64,000 bases of DNA, taken from contig JAZQDD010000028.1 of assembly GCA_045546615.1 (NCBI GenBank), positions 1 to 64,000 on the forward strand, given 5' to 3'. The notes under the pieces are model-generated. The model saw only the letters and a list, made by a program, of their open reading frames with translations. It made no database searches and was not told the DNA's origin. Position numbers and translations under genes: made by a program. Below are positions 8,802 through 16,310 of the stretch, one piece after another. This DNA comes from CAG-390 sp045546615 (GTDB lineage Bacteria > Bacillota > Clostridia > Oscillospirales > CAG-272). Positions within the stretch are counted from its first letter, which is position 1, and every line of letters starts with the position of its first letter.

Positions 8802-9506
8802 TTATTTGTTTTTTCTGTGCAGATCGGAGCGCAAAAACTTCATAGCCCTCTCGACCGAGTCCTTGGAATTGCCCCAAGGCTCTTCATCGTAGCGGTAATC
8901 AAACTTTTTGCAGAACCACGAAACGTCCTCGCAAAGCGAGTCAAAGTACGGAAGCACCACCGCCTGCGAAGCCTTTGAAAACTCACCGTAGCTCTTTTTG
9001 GAGAGCTTTGCCTTTGCCACCTCAAGCATAGCGCGAAAATGCGGCAGGCAGAAATACGGCTGGGCGGAAAACTTTTCCCTGAATTTTTCCTCGGTGCTCC
9101 ACAGATAGATGATATTGTCTATAAGGAGCGTAAAATTGGCGTTTATCCTGCCGCAAACGTAGCAGGTCTCTTCAAGCTCCGCAAGGCGCGCGCGTGCGGG
9201 ATATCCCGTTACGAGCAGAGGCTTGTCCGCTATATCGGAACGAAGCTCGGCAAGGTGGCTCTCAAGCGTGAGTGCCATGCCAAGGCGGTTCTTGCGCTCA
9301 AACATCATATTGCTGTGTGTGGCGCAAAAGCCGAGCTTGTTTGTCTGTATGCGCACGTCAGGCTCCATCATGGATGCGCCGAGTATCAACTCCAGCTCGT
9401 TTTCCTCAAGCATTCGGTGAAGCGAGCATACGGGACAGCCGCAAGTATGGTCGTCGCGGCTCATATCAAAATGCTCGTTTATCGGGATCGTATATATCTG
9501 ATTCAT
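8802..9506 (-). CDS. DUF6062 family protein
   Basis: Conserved protein of unknown function seen across Clostridia. The 234-residue sequence contains DHTCGCPVCSLHRMLEENEL near residue 18, GASMMEPDVRIQTNKLGFC near residue 44, and a later CYVCGRIN pair near residue 115. The repeated Cys-x-x-Cys and Cys/His residues suggest metal binding. There is no signal peptide or membrane segment, so it is probably cytoplasmic. A strong TTGATA-17-TATAAT promoter and a GGAG ribosome binding site precede it. It may lead a short minus-strand operon with mnmM and the VanY gene. The role is not known. Confidence 0.8.
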   Translation of the reverse strand: MNQIYTIPINEHFDMSRDDHTCGCPVCSLHRMLEENELELILGASMMEPDVRIQTNKLGFCATHSNMMFERKNRLGMALTLESHLAELRSDIADKPLLVTGYPARARLAELEETCYVCGRINANFTLLIDNIIYLWSTEEKFREKFSAQPYFCLPHFRAMLEVAKAKLSKKSYGEFSKASQAVVLPYFDSLCEDVSWFCKKFDYRYDEEPWGNSKDSVERAMKFLRSDLHRKNK

Positions 9507-9518
9507 TTTAACTCCGTC

Positions 9519-9547
9519 TTGAAATCCATCGTATTTTATTGTATAAT
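9519..9547 (+). promoter_or_regulatory. Promoter of the DNA glycosylase gene
   Basis: TTGAAA (9519-9524), 17-base spacer, TATAAT (9542-9547). The downstream glycosylase start is at 9605. The minus-strand promoter of the DUF6062 gene lies interleaved just downstream, so the two transcripts overlap at their 5' ends. Confidence 0.7.
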
Positions 9548-9560
9548 GTATACATAGTTA

Positions 9561-9589
9561 ATTATAGCAGAAAATTTGTAACATATCAA
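9561..9589 (-). promoter_or_regulatory. Promoter of the DUF6062 gene
   Basis: On the minus strand, TTGATA (9584-9589), 17-base spacer, TATAAT (9561-9566). It lies about 55 bases ahead of the start codon. Confidence 0.7.
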
Positions 9590-9604
9590 GGATAAAAAAG
9601 TAAA

Positions 9605-10489
9605 ATGCAGACCATTTTGGATAAAATATATTTCGACGGACATACCGTAAGGATAAACGGGGCGGATTTTTTCGACGTTTGCGCCATTTTTGAGTGCGGA
9701 CAGGCGTTCCGCTTTGACAAAGTAGAGGGAAGCGCCCACGGCGCGGAATACGGCGGCGTTGCAAACGGACGCTATATCTCGGTGGCGCAGGACGCTGACA
9801 GCATTACCGTATACGGCTGTGACGAGGCGGATTTTCACAATATCTGGCGCGGATATTTCGCCCTTGACGAGGATATGGAAGGAATAAGGCGCGACATACT
9901 CTCCCACTCGTCAGCTCCTCGCCTTGCGCACGCCGCCGAGGTCGGCAGGGGCATACGCATACTGCGGCAAGATGCGTGGGAGGCGCTTTGCTCCTTCATC
10001 ATCTCGCAAAACAACAATATCCCACGCATAAAGGGGCTTATCCGCGCCCTTTGCGAGCGTCTGGGCGAGCCGATAGACACCTCGCACATGCTTGCGCACG
10101 GTGCGAGAGAGAGGGAGTACGCCTTTCCAACGCCCGAGGCTGTTTGCGCGGCGGGCGCGGACGTGCTTCGTGAGCTGAAAACGGGATTTCGCGCCATATA
10201 CATATACGATGCCGCCTGCCGTGTGTGCGACGGCAGACTAAACCTTGATGACGTGCGTAACGCCCCGACCGCCAAGGCTTCCGAAATGCTGCAGGAAGTA
10301 TCGGGCGTAGGCCCGAAGGTTGCCGCCTGCACGCTCCTTTTCGGTTTTGGGAAGCTCGACGCCTTCCCCGTTGACGTGTGGATACGGCGCGTTATTGAAA
10401 AATACGGCTTTGACCCCGCCGCCCTCGGCGACTTTGCGGGACTCGCCCAGCAGTATCTTTTCTACGCCGAGCGCGAGGAATCAAAATAA
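9605..10489 (+). CDS. OGG1-type DNA glycosylase/lyase (8-oxoguanine repair)
   Basis: Base-excision repair glycosylase of the helix-hairpin-helix GPD superfamily. The N-terminal half resembles the OGG N-terminal domain (FDVCAIFECGQAFRF near residue 23). The C-terminal half has ISQNNNIPRIKGLI, then the hairpin GVGPKVAACTLLFGF with the expected catalytic Lys238, and FPVDVWIRR with catalytic Asp257. The 19-residue Lys-Asp spacing equals that of human OGG1 (Lys249/Asp268). Length 294 is normal for bacterial OGG-like enzymes. It is transcribed alone from its own promoter and ends in a strong palindromic terminator. A 3-methyladenine glycosylase specificity cannot be excluded. Confidence 0.9.
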   Translation: MQTILDKIYFDGHTVRINGADFFDVCAIFECGQAFRFDKVEGSAHGAEYGGVANGRYISVAQDADSITVYGCDEADFHNIWRGYFALDEDMEGIRRDILSHSSAPRLAHAAEVGRGIRILRQDAWEALCSFIISQNNNIPRIKGLIRALCERLGEPIDTSHMLAHGAREREYAFPTPEAVCAAGADVLRELKTGFRAIYIYDAACRVCDGRLNLDDVRNAPTAKASEMLQEVSGVGPKVAACTLLFGFGKLDAFPVDVWIRRVIEKYGFDPAALGDFAGLAQQYLFYAEREESK

Positions 10490-10523
10490 TAAATCGGTCA
10501 AAGCTGCGGCTTTGACCGATTTA
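10490..10523. terminator. Bidirectional terminator, first copy of a repeated palindrome
   Basis: A 15-bp perfect inverted repeat (arms 10490-10504 and 10509-10523, loop TGCG), sequence type TAAATCGGTCAAAGC. It lies between convergent genes, and the XRE stop codon is inside the right arm. A nearly identical palindrome lies at 11093-11122. Confidence 0.85.
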
Positions 10524-10730
10524 TTTTCTTTCCCACTCGGCAAACAACTCGCCGATCGTCACACCCAAAAGCTCCGCTATTCTCGGAACAAGAGCGATAT
10601 CGGGAAAGTTTACAGACGTCTCCCATTTTGAAACGGCTTGACACGTTACACCAAGCTTTTGTGCAAGTTCGGTTTGTGTTATCCCCTTCTCCTGCCGTAG
10701 TCGCCTTATATTTTTACCTATATCTACCAT
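10521..10730 (-). CDS. XRE/Cro-C1-type transcriptional regulator
   Basis: Small DNA-binding protein of 69 residues made almost entirely of one HTH_3 domain: MVDIGKNIRRLRQEKGITQ, then ELAQKLGVTCQAVSKWETS (recognition helix region) and PDIALVPRIAELLGVTIGEL. An upstream in-frame ATG would add ten residues. The chosen ATG at 10728-10730 has a GGAAGGG ribosome binding site seven bases ahead, whereas the upstream one has none. It is divergent from a second XRE gene. Its consensus promoter contains a palindrome between -35 and -10, so autorepression is likely (inference). Confidence 0.9.
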   Translation of the reverse strand: MVDIGKNIRRLRQEKGITQTELAQKLGVTCQAVSKWETSVNFPDIALVPRIAELLGVTIGELFAEWERK

Positions 10731-10794
10731 CTCAATACCCTTCCAAAAAATGTTTTTCACACCAAAAAGGCATAAACTAAACTCTCACCAAACA

Positions 10795-10839
10795 ATTATA
10801 CTCAAATATTGAGTAAATGTCAATACTCAATTTGTGAGT
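10795..10839 (-). promoter_or_regulatory. Consensus promoter with embedded palindromic operator
   Basis: On the minus strand, a perfect TTGACA (10818-10823), 17-base spacer, TATAAT (10795-10800). The spacer and the edge of the -10 coincide with the 7-3-7 perfect palindrome TACTCAAATATTGAGTA (10799-10815). A related half-conserved palindrome, ACTCAATTTGTGAGT, lies at 10825-10839. The two centres are 25 bp apart. This layout is typical of an XRE autoregulatory operator. Confidence 0.8.
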
Positions 10840-10879
10840 GTGGTAAGATTTTATAAAACCGCATACCACGGAGGGCAAA

Positions 10880-11092
10880 ATGAACTACCGCACGAGGATG
10901 AGAGAACTACGGGAGGACAACGACCTTACACAGAAACAGGTCGGCGCAATAATAAACAAGTCTCAGCAGGGATACAGCCACATTGAGGATGGACGCGCCG
11001 AGCTGAAAATCGATGACCTTATAACGCTTTGCCGCTTTTATAACGTAAGCGCAGACTACTTTATCGGACTATCCAATTCCAATAAAAAATAG
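10880..11092 (+). CDS. XRE-family helix-turn-helix protein
   Basis: A 70-residue single-domain regulator: TRMRELREDNDLTQKQVGAI, NKSQQGYSHIEDGRAELKID, then LCRFYNVSADYFIGLS. This is a standard HTH_3 fold followed by the common YFIGL ending. A GGAGGG ribosome binding site lies six bases before the ATG. It is divergent from the other XRE gene, sharing a 149-bp intergenic region with two palindromic sites. The two proteins are similar in size but not close in sequence, so they are probably not recent duplicates. Target genes are unknown; the convergent MBL-fold gene and the glycosylase gene are nearest. Confidence 0.9.
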   Translation: MNYRTRMRELREDNDLTQKQVGAIINKSQQGYSHIEDGRAELKIDDLITLCRFYNVSADYFIGLSNSNKK

Positions 11093-11124
11093 AATCGGTC
11101 AAAGCCGCGGCTTTGACCGATTTA
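11093..11124. terminator. Bidirectional terminator, second copy of the repeated palindrome
   Basis: Perfect inverted repeat AATCGGTCAAAGC (11093-11105), centre CGCG, complement (11110-11122), then TA and T-rich sequence. It differs from the copy at 10490-10523 in one loop base and the outermost pairs. It serves the XRE gene on the plus strand and probably the MBL gene on the minus strand. Confidence 0.85.
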
Positions 11125-11149
11125 TTATTCTTTTGCGAAGCAAAATATT

Positions 11150-12739
11150 TTACGTCTCTGCCTCTTCGACTATCTCGTCACCCTCGGCAAATGGGAGCTT
11201 TATGGTCTTTGTCGGGTCTGCGCACAGATGCGTATGCACCCTCATTTCGTAATGCAAGCGAGTGTCGACGAAATAAAGCTCGTGCATACTGCCCGATGCC
11301 ATTACCTTGTAGTGGCTCTTCGACGTGGGCCAGAAGCATACCGTGGGGTCTATCCTATCGTAAACGCCCGTGGTACAGCCGTCAAAGCCGTGGTGCGAGA
11401 CCTGTACGATATCGCTCTTGAGTGCCTTTGTATACCTTTCGCAAATCACCTTCGAGGCGGCGTAGCGCGCGTCACCGAGGAACATCACCGTCTGCCCCGC
11501 GATTCCAAGTCTGACAACGGCGGACGTGTCGTTGTAGTAGTGAACTATCTCGGGGAAATGGTCGTCCTGCGTATAGAAAACGTCAACTGGAACGTTTCTT
11601 ATATAAAACTTCATACCCGTGTGAATAATATACTTCTTCATATCGGGGAACAGCTCAAGCACTTCGTTGAAATGAACGTGGGGAAGCGGCGGATCGTATG
11701 CGTTGTAAACGCACGCACGAGAGGCGTTGTTGTAATACATTGCCTCAAGGTCTATCTCGTCGGCGTGCTCACGGCAAAATCTGACGAAATTCGCCGTATG
11801 GTCCCAGTGCATGTGCGTGAGTATCCACGCGGCAATGCGTATTCTGCCGCCTTCCTCGCGCGTGTGACGCTTCATTATGCGGTAGAATTTCTCACAGTCA
11901 TTCGCCTTGTCACCGCCGCCGTCGACAACGATGAACGAGCCGTCCTCAAGAGTGAGGAAATATCCGCTTCCGAAGTTTCCTTCCTTATACGCCATACCGA
12001 GCTGAGTCATATAGCAATCGCTCTTTTTCTCGGTGGGTATCGGCTCAAGCGAGGGGAGCATATATCCGCCGTCGCGGCACGTAACTACGCGGATAGCGCA
12101 CTCAACGGGAATAAAGTAGGTATGTATCTTACCTGCCTTCGAGGTATAGGTGGCAAAAAGATTGCCCTCAATGTCATTTTCATCGTAGAGAACGAAGCCC
12201 TCGCTCTCCAGCTTCTCCCTGTACGCTATAAAATCGTCAAGCGTCGCGTCGGGATAATATGCAAGCAGATGTCCCCAGTTCTGGTCGTTCGTTCCGCCTA
12301 TTTTAAGCGCGGGCTCGGGGAAATCCGCGTACCATTCGTCCGCGGCAAAAACGCATCTTTCGGGGGCATCCTCACCCTCTGTGATAAGGCGGATAAACTC
12401 GGTAACAGCGCGGTCGGTGGTGGTATCGTTCCAGCCCGTAACTACGAGCCTTTTGCCTATGAGCGCAAAGCCGTACTCGTTGTAAGCAAGGCTTTCAAGG
12501 AACTCGGCGCTTTCTGCCTCGTTAGTTTTACCGACGAGGACAAGCTCTTCCTTTCCGCAAATATCAACGGTGATGGGAACGTCCGCCTCGCGCTCTGCCA
12601 TGGCGGCAACTATTTTTTGAGCGCAAAGCACCTCAAAATCCACCCTGTCCTTTCCGCCGCCAACTTCCTTGGCAATGTCGTCAAGTCCGTACTTGTACGC
12701 AACGGAATAGCCGTTTTTTATGATCTCAAAAATATTCAT
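11150..12739 (-). CDS. Metallo-beta-lactamase-fold hydrolase, unknown substrate
   Basis: A 529-residue cytoplasmic protein. The second half is an MBL-fold hydrolase: FIVVDGGGDKANDCEKFYRI, then the metal-binding THMHWDHTAN (HxHxDH) around residue 310, FLGDARYAA, and a later SHHGFDG. The arrangement resembles the hydrolase domain of ComEC-like proteins. The first ~230 residues have no motif I recognise (DICGKEELVLVGKTNEAESA; LVVTGWNDTTTDRAVTEF). No signal peptide or membrane segment is visible. The start codon follows the stop of the RNHCP gene by one base, so the two are translated as a unit. Substrate unknown. Confidence 0.8.
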   Translation of the reverse strand: MNIFEIIKNGYSVAYKYGLDDIAKEVGGGKDRVDFEVLCAQKIVAAMAEREADVPITVDICGKEELVLVGKTNEAESAEFLESLAYNEYGFALIGKRLVVTGWNDTTTDRAVTEFIRLITEGEDAPERCVFAADEWYADFPEPALKIGGTNDQNWGHLLAYYPDATLDDFIAYREKLESEGFVLYDENDIEGNLFATYTSKAGKIHTYFIPVECAIRVVTCRDGGYMLPSLEPIPTEKKSDCYMTQLGMAYKEGNFGSGYFLTLEDGSFIVVDGGGDKANDCEKFYRIMKRHTREEGGRIRIAAWILTHMHWDHTANFVRFCREHADEIDLEAMYYNNASRACVYNAYDPPLPHVHFNEVLELFPDMKKYIIHTGMKFYIRNVPVDVFYTQDDHFPEIVHYYNDTSAVVRLGIAGQTVMFLGDARYAASKVICERYTKALKSDIVQVSHHGFDGCTTGVYDRIDPTVCFWPTSKSHYKVMASGSMHELYFVDTRLHYEMRVHTHLCADPTKTIKLPFAEGDEIVEEAET

Positions 12740-12740
12740 T

Positions 12741-13079
12741 TTACTCCCCTTTCCCTGCGGTAAGCTTTATTATAAGGTCGATATCGTCGGGCTGTACCTT
12801 TGCCTCGTGGGCGGCACGGCAACGGCGTATCTCGCCGCATTTTTGGCATTTATGGATGATAACGTAGCCCTTTTTGGCATCAGGCTCGGTACGGATAGGC
12901 TCAAGCGCACCGCCGCAATCGCAAAGGCGGTCACCCGGATTTATATCGATATGCACCGACCACAGGCAAAACGGGCAATGATTTCTTGACGTATATCCAA
13001 GCGGTTCTACACTGCGCCCGCAATGCGCACAAACGAATCCGCTGTCGTTTTTTGAAAATCTTTTTGCATCAAGTCCCAT
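12741..13079 (-). CDS. RNHCP-domain zinc-ribbon protein
   Basis: A 112-residue protein with at least eight cysteines in CxxC pairs. It carries the diagnostic RNHCPFCLWSVHID of the RNHCP domain family near residue 32, preceded by FVCAHCGRSVEPLGYTS and followed by DRLCDCGGALEPIR and IIHKCQKCGEIRRCRAA. The cysteines probably bind two zinc ions. The family's role is unknown; related proteins are suspected to bind nucleic acid or ribosomes. It is first in a two-gene operon with the MBL-fold gene (one-base gap). Confidence 0.85.
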   Translation of the reverse strand: MGLDAKRFSKNDSGFVCAHCGRSVEPLGYTSRNHCPFCLWSVHIDINPGDRLCDCGGALEPIRTEPDAKKGYVIIHKCQKCGEIRRCRAAHEAKVQPDDIDLIIKLTAGKGE

Positions 13080-13106
13080 TTTTACTCCGAAATTTCAAAA
13101 AAACTC

Positions 13107-13135
13107 TTTAAGTTTTAAGTATTTTGTAGTATAAT
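13107..13135 (+). promoter_or_regulatory. Promoter of the U32 gene
   Basis: TTTAAG (13107-13112), 17-base spacer, perfect TATAAT (13130-13135), about 70 bases ahead of the U32 gene's ribosome binding site. The -35 is weak. Confidence 0.5.
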
Positions 13136-13150
13136 GATTGTGTATATGTA

Positions 13151-13179
13151 ATTATAACACCAAAAACGCCCAAAGGCAA
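13151..13179 (-). promoter_or_regulatory. Promoter of the RNHCP-MBL operon
   Basis: On the minus strand, TTGCCT (13174-13179), 17-base spacer, TATAAT (13151-13156). It is divergent from and adjacent to the U32 promoter. Confidence 0.55.
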
Positions 13180-13205
13180 TAGTTTTTTGAAAGGGGGAGA
13201 TAAAA

Positions 13206-14978
13206 ATTAACGAAAAAAGATTGCCCGAGCTTTTAGCTCCCGCAGGCTCTCCCGCCGCGCTCACCGCCGCGCTGAAAGCGGGCGCTGACGCAGTTTATCT
13301 CGGCGCAGGCTCGTTCAACGCGCGTATCAACGCAAAAAACTTTACCCTTGAAAACCTACCCCACGCCGTAGCGGAGGCGCACGAGGCCGGCGCGAAGCTC
13401 TATCTGACGCTCAACACCCTCGTTTACGACCGCGAGATGCGCGATTGGCTCGCCACGGCAGAGGCGGCGTACCTTGCGGGAGTGGATGCCCTTATCGTTG
13501 CGGACCTCGGCGGAGCTATGGCTCTGCGGCGCACCTTTCCCGATATGCCGCTTCACGCCAGCACGCAGATGTCGGGGCATAACGTCGACGCCGCGCGCCG
13601 TCTTGCCGCTCTCGGATTTGAGAGAATGGTGCTTGCACGCGAGCTTTCCGCAGACAATATAGCCGAATTTTGCAAAAACTCCCCCATAGAGGCAGAGGTG
13701 TTCGTCCACGGTGCGCTGTGCGTTTGCCACTCGGGACAATGCCTGTTTTCCTCAATTGTCGGCGGACGTTCGGGAAACCGAGGCGAATGCGCCCAACCCT
13801 GCCGTCTGCCGTACACCACGGCGCAGGGCAAGGGATATCCGTTGAGCCTTAAAGACCTATCGCTTGCCGAGCACCTGCCGCGCCTTATCGACGCGGGCGT
13901 TGCCTCGCTGAAGATAGAGGGAAGAATGAACGCGCCCGAATACGTTGCGGCGGTGACGGCAGTATGGCGAAATCTGCTTGACGAGCGACGCGCCGCCACG
14001 GAGCGCGAGATGCGCTATCTCGCAAACGTTTTTTCACGCTCGGGCTTTACCGACGGCTATTATACCGAAAACATTTCACGGCGGATGCTCGGAGTGAGGA
14101 CCGAGTCCGACAAGGCGAGAAGCTCCGCATCCGATATAAAAATCAAAAAAACCGAACGGCGCACCGCACTGCCCACGCGCACGGACGGCGGCTCACGCGC
14201 CGCCGCATACGAAAAGCATGCACCCGAAGGAAAACGTAAGCTTATAAGGACCGCATATTTTTCCTCCCCCCGACAGTACACGTCGGCGGCACGGGACTTT
14301 TTCGACCTTGCCTTTATACCCGCCGAGCAATACGCCGCCGCGGTGAGCGCGGGGATACGCTTTGACGGCGTAGCCCTGCCGCCCGTTATCCCCGACAGCG
14401 AAAAAAGCGAGGTGGCGGTACTTCTTGATTCCGCAAAGCGCACAGGCGCACGCCACGCCCTTGTCGGCAATGTCGGTCATATTGACCTATGCCTTGAGGC
14501 AGGTCTTATCCCGCACGGCGACTTCCGCCTTAACGTATGCAACGCGGAGACTGCCGCGGCGCTTGAGGCTCTCGGCTTTTCCGATTTCATCCTCTCCCCC
14601 GAGCTTACCCTGCCGAGGATACGCGACATCGGCGGAGACAGCCGAGCCGTAGTATACGGCAGACTGCCGCTGATGATAACCGAAAAATGCGTGGGTAAGG
14701 AGTGCGGCACTTGCCGTGACTGCGAAAACGGCAAAGCGTGCCTTACCGACAGAGTGGGCAAAAAATTCCCCGTACTGCGCGTTTTCCGCCACCGTTCGAT
14801 GATAGTAAATTCCCTGCCGACATATATGGGCGACTGCCCCGCGGAGCTTCGCTCCGCAGGCATCGCGGGCGAGCACTATATCTTCACCGTTGAATCTCCG
14901 CGTGAGGTCGACCGCATAATAGACGCGCGCCTGAGAAACGCCCCCATCGGAGCTTGCCGGCGAATACCAAAAAAATAA
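13206..14978 (+). CDS. U32 family peptidase-like protein, probable ATT start
   Basis: U32 family members act in RNA hydroxylation (RlhA/TrhP type) or collagen-like proteolysis; the role here is inferred only. The N-terminus has LPELLAPAGSPAALTAALKA with GADAVYLGAG. The family signature EVFVHGALCVCHSGQCLFSS is near residue 160, followed by NRGECAQPCRLPY. Further Cys residues (CVGKECGTCRDCENGKAC) near residue 490 may bind a metal cluster. Start choice: a TTG at 13221 lies 21 bases from the strong GGGGGAG ribosome binding site. An in-frame ATT at 13206 lies six bases from it and gives the usual N-terminus NEKRLPELLAPAG, so I place the start at ATT. A membrane-protein gene follows 13 bases downstream. 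Confidence 0.85.
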   Translation: MNEKRLPELLAPAGSPAALTAALKAGADAVYLGAGSFNARINAKNFTLENLPHAVAEAHEAGAKLYLTLNTLVYDREMRDWLATAEAAYLAGVDALIVADLGGAMALRRTFPDMPLHASTQMSGHNVDAARRLAALGFERMVLARELSADNIAEFCKNSPIEAEVFVHGALCVCHSGQCLFSSIVGGRSGNRGECAQPCRLPYTTAQGKGYPLSLKDLSLAEHLPRLIDAGVASLKIEGRMNAPEYVAAVTAVWRNLLDERRAATEREMRYLANVFSRSGFTDGYYTENISRRMLGVRTESDKARSSASDIKIKKTERRTALPTRTDGGSRAAAYEKHAPEGKRKLIRTAYFSSPRQYTSAARDFFDLAFIPAEQYAAAVSAGIRFDGVALPPVIPDSEKSEVAVLLDSAKRTGARHALVGNVGHIDLCLEAGLIPHGDFRLNVCNAETAAALEALGFSDFILSPELTLPRIRDIGGDSRAVVYGRLPLMITEKCVGKECGTCRDCENGKACLTDRVGKKFPVLRVFRHRSMIVNSLPTYMGDCPAELRSAGIAGEHYIFTVESPREVDRIIDARLRNAPIGACRRIPKK

Positions 14979-14991
14979 TAAGGAACTGAAA

Positions 14992-16092
14992 ATGAAAACT
15001 CTGAAAAAATTCACAGACGCGATTGCGATATGCCTTGCCGTCCTCGCGTTGATATACGTTATGACGAACTATCTCTCATTCGACTTTACCAAGTACGATG
15101 AAAAATACAGCGAAGACGCCATTCTCGAACGAGAAGAGGAAGAAGCTGATATGCCCGAGGAGCAACGGGAGGAAGTGCTCTCAAAAACCGAATACTTCTT
15201 ACGCCAATCTCCCGAAAGCAAGGATTACTTTATCCTTGCCGTCCTGCTCTTGGTCTCGGGCGGTCTCGGATTTCTCCTGCACCGTTTCAGCGGAGTGTCC
15301 TTGGTGCTGTCGACACTGCCGATATGCTACGCCATGATGCTGTTTGACGCGGACAAGCTGATAAAATACCCCCTGACCGTCATAACCCTCTCGCTCTCGC
15401 ATTGCGTGGGTGCAATAGTCTTTGCCGCCGCAAAAAGCAGGCAGGAGCCAACGCTTGCATGCCCTGCGGGCGGTATTGCGTGCGGCATTCTCGCCGCTAT
15501 CGGCGGAATGTACACCGTTCATTTGCAAAATATCGTAAGCTCCACGGCGGGATACGTTCATTTTCTTGACGAAAACGCCATTACCATCCCGCAAAATATG
15601 CGCCCGATAAAGCACATCGTTGAGTCCGTATACTTCCGCGCCACACGCGGTGACTGGAAAATGGCAAGCGATATGATATCGAATTTCCGCGATGATATTT
15701 CCGACAACACGGCGGTGCGCCTCGTCTACGACACGGTAAACACCACGCAAAGCGCAGACTATAAGCGCCTTGTGCTTGTAATATTCGCCGCCGCAGTCCT
15801 CTCCCTCGCCTTTGTTATCCTGCGCAAGCGCGGCGCGGCGGCGGCTGTCGCGGCAATTCCCGCCGTATACGTTTTCATACTTCTCCTGCTCGGAAGAATA
15901 ACCACACTCATACTGCCGATAGCGCTCCTTTGCCTCATCATGGCAACAGCCGTCGGCGCGTACCGCGATGCCGAGGACGAAACTCCCGTTCCCGAGCTTG
16001 AACAAGAGGAATACGAAGCCTATATCGCGGAACAAACAGACGATGATCCCCCCGCGTTTGAGCCGCAGAAGGACGAGATATTTTATAACTGA
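14992..16092 (+). CDS. Multi-pass membrane protein of unknown function
   Basis: A 366-residue integral membrane protein I do not recognise. An N-terminal membrane segment (AIAICLAVLALIYVMTNYL, residues ~11-29) is followed by an acidic loop rich in Glu (ILEREEEEADMPEEQREE). Membrane helices follow around residues 80-155 (three), and several more after residue 255 (LVLVIFAAAVLSLAFVIL; AVAAIPAVYVFILLLLG; TLILPIALLCLIMATAVG). A soluble segment of about 90 residues lies between (residues ~170-255). The C-terminus is again acidic. An AGGAA ribosome binding site follows the U32 stop closely, so the two genes are probably one transcript, ended by the hairpin at 16161. Confidence 0.7.
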   Translation: MKTLKKFTDAIAICLAVLALIYVMTNYLSFDFTKYDEKYSEDAILEREEEEADMPEEQREEVLSKTEYFLRQSPESKDYFILAVLLLVSGGLGFLLHRFSGVSLVLSTLPICYAMMLFDADKLIKYPLTVITLSLSHCVGAIVFAAAKSRQEPTLACPAGGIACGILAAIGGMYTVHLQNIVSSTAGYVHFLDENAITIPQNMRPIKHIVESVYFRATRGDWKMASDMISNFRDDISDNTAVRLVYDTVNTTQSADYKRLVLVIFAAAVLSLAFVILRKRGAAAAVAAIPAVYVFILLLLGRITTLILPIALLCLIMATAVGAYRDAEDETPVPELEQEEYEAYIAEQTDDDPPAFEPQKDEIFYN

Positions 16093-16160
16093 ACCTTCTT
16101 ATTTATTGCACGGCGGCGTATAATTCCGCATTTTTCCGATTTATCCTCAAACTTTTTTGA

Positions 16161-16187
16161 ATGTCCGCCAAAAAGGCGGACATTTTT
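16161..16187 (+). terminator. Terminator after the U32/membrane-protein operon
   Basis: Hairpin ATGTCCGCC-AAAAA-GGCGGACAT followed by a run of T. It lies 69 bases after the stop codon. Confidence 0.9.
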
Positions 16188-16310
16188 CATCAAAATCTCT
16201 TTACTTTTGCCGCAAAAAGTGTTATTATATAGAGTGGTGTGAAGAAAATCTTCATATCTTATAAAAGTAGGTTTTAAAAAAACAAAATATAAAACGGAGG
16301 AACAAAAAAC

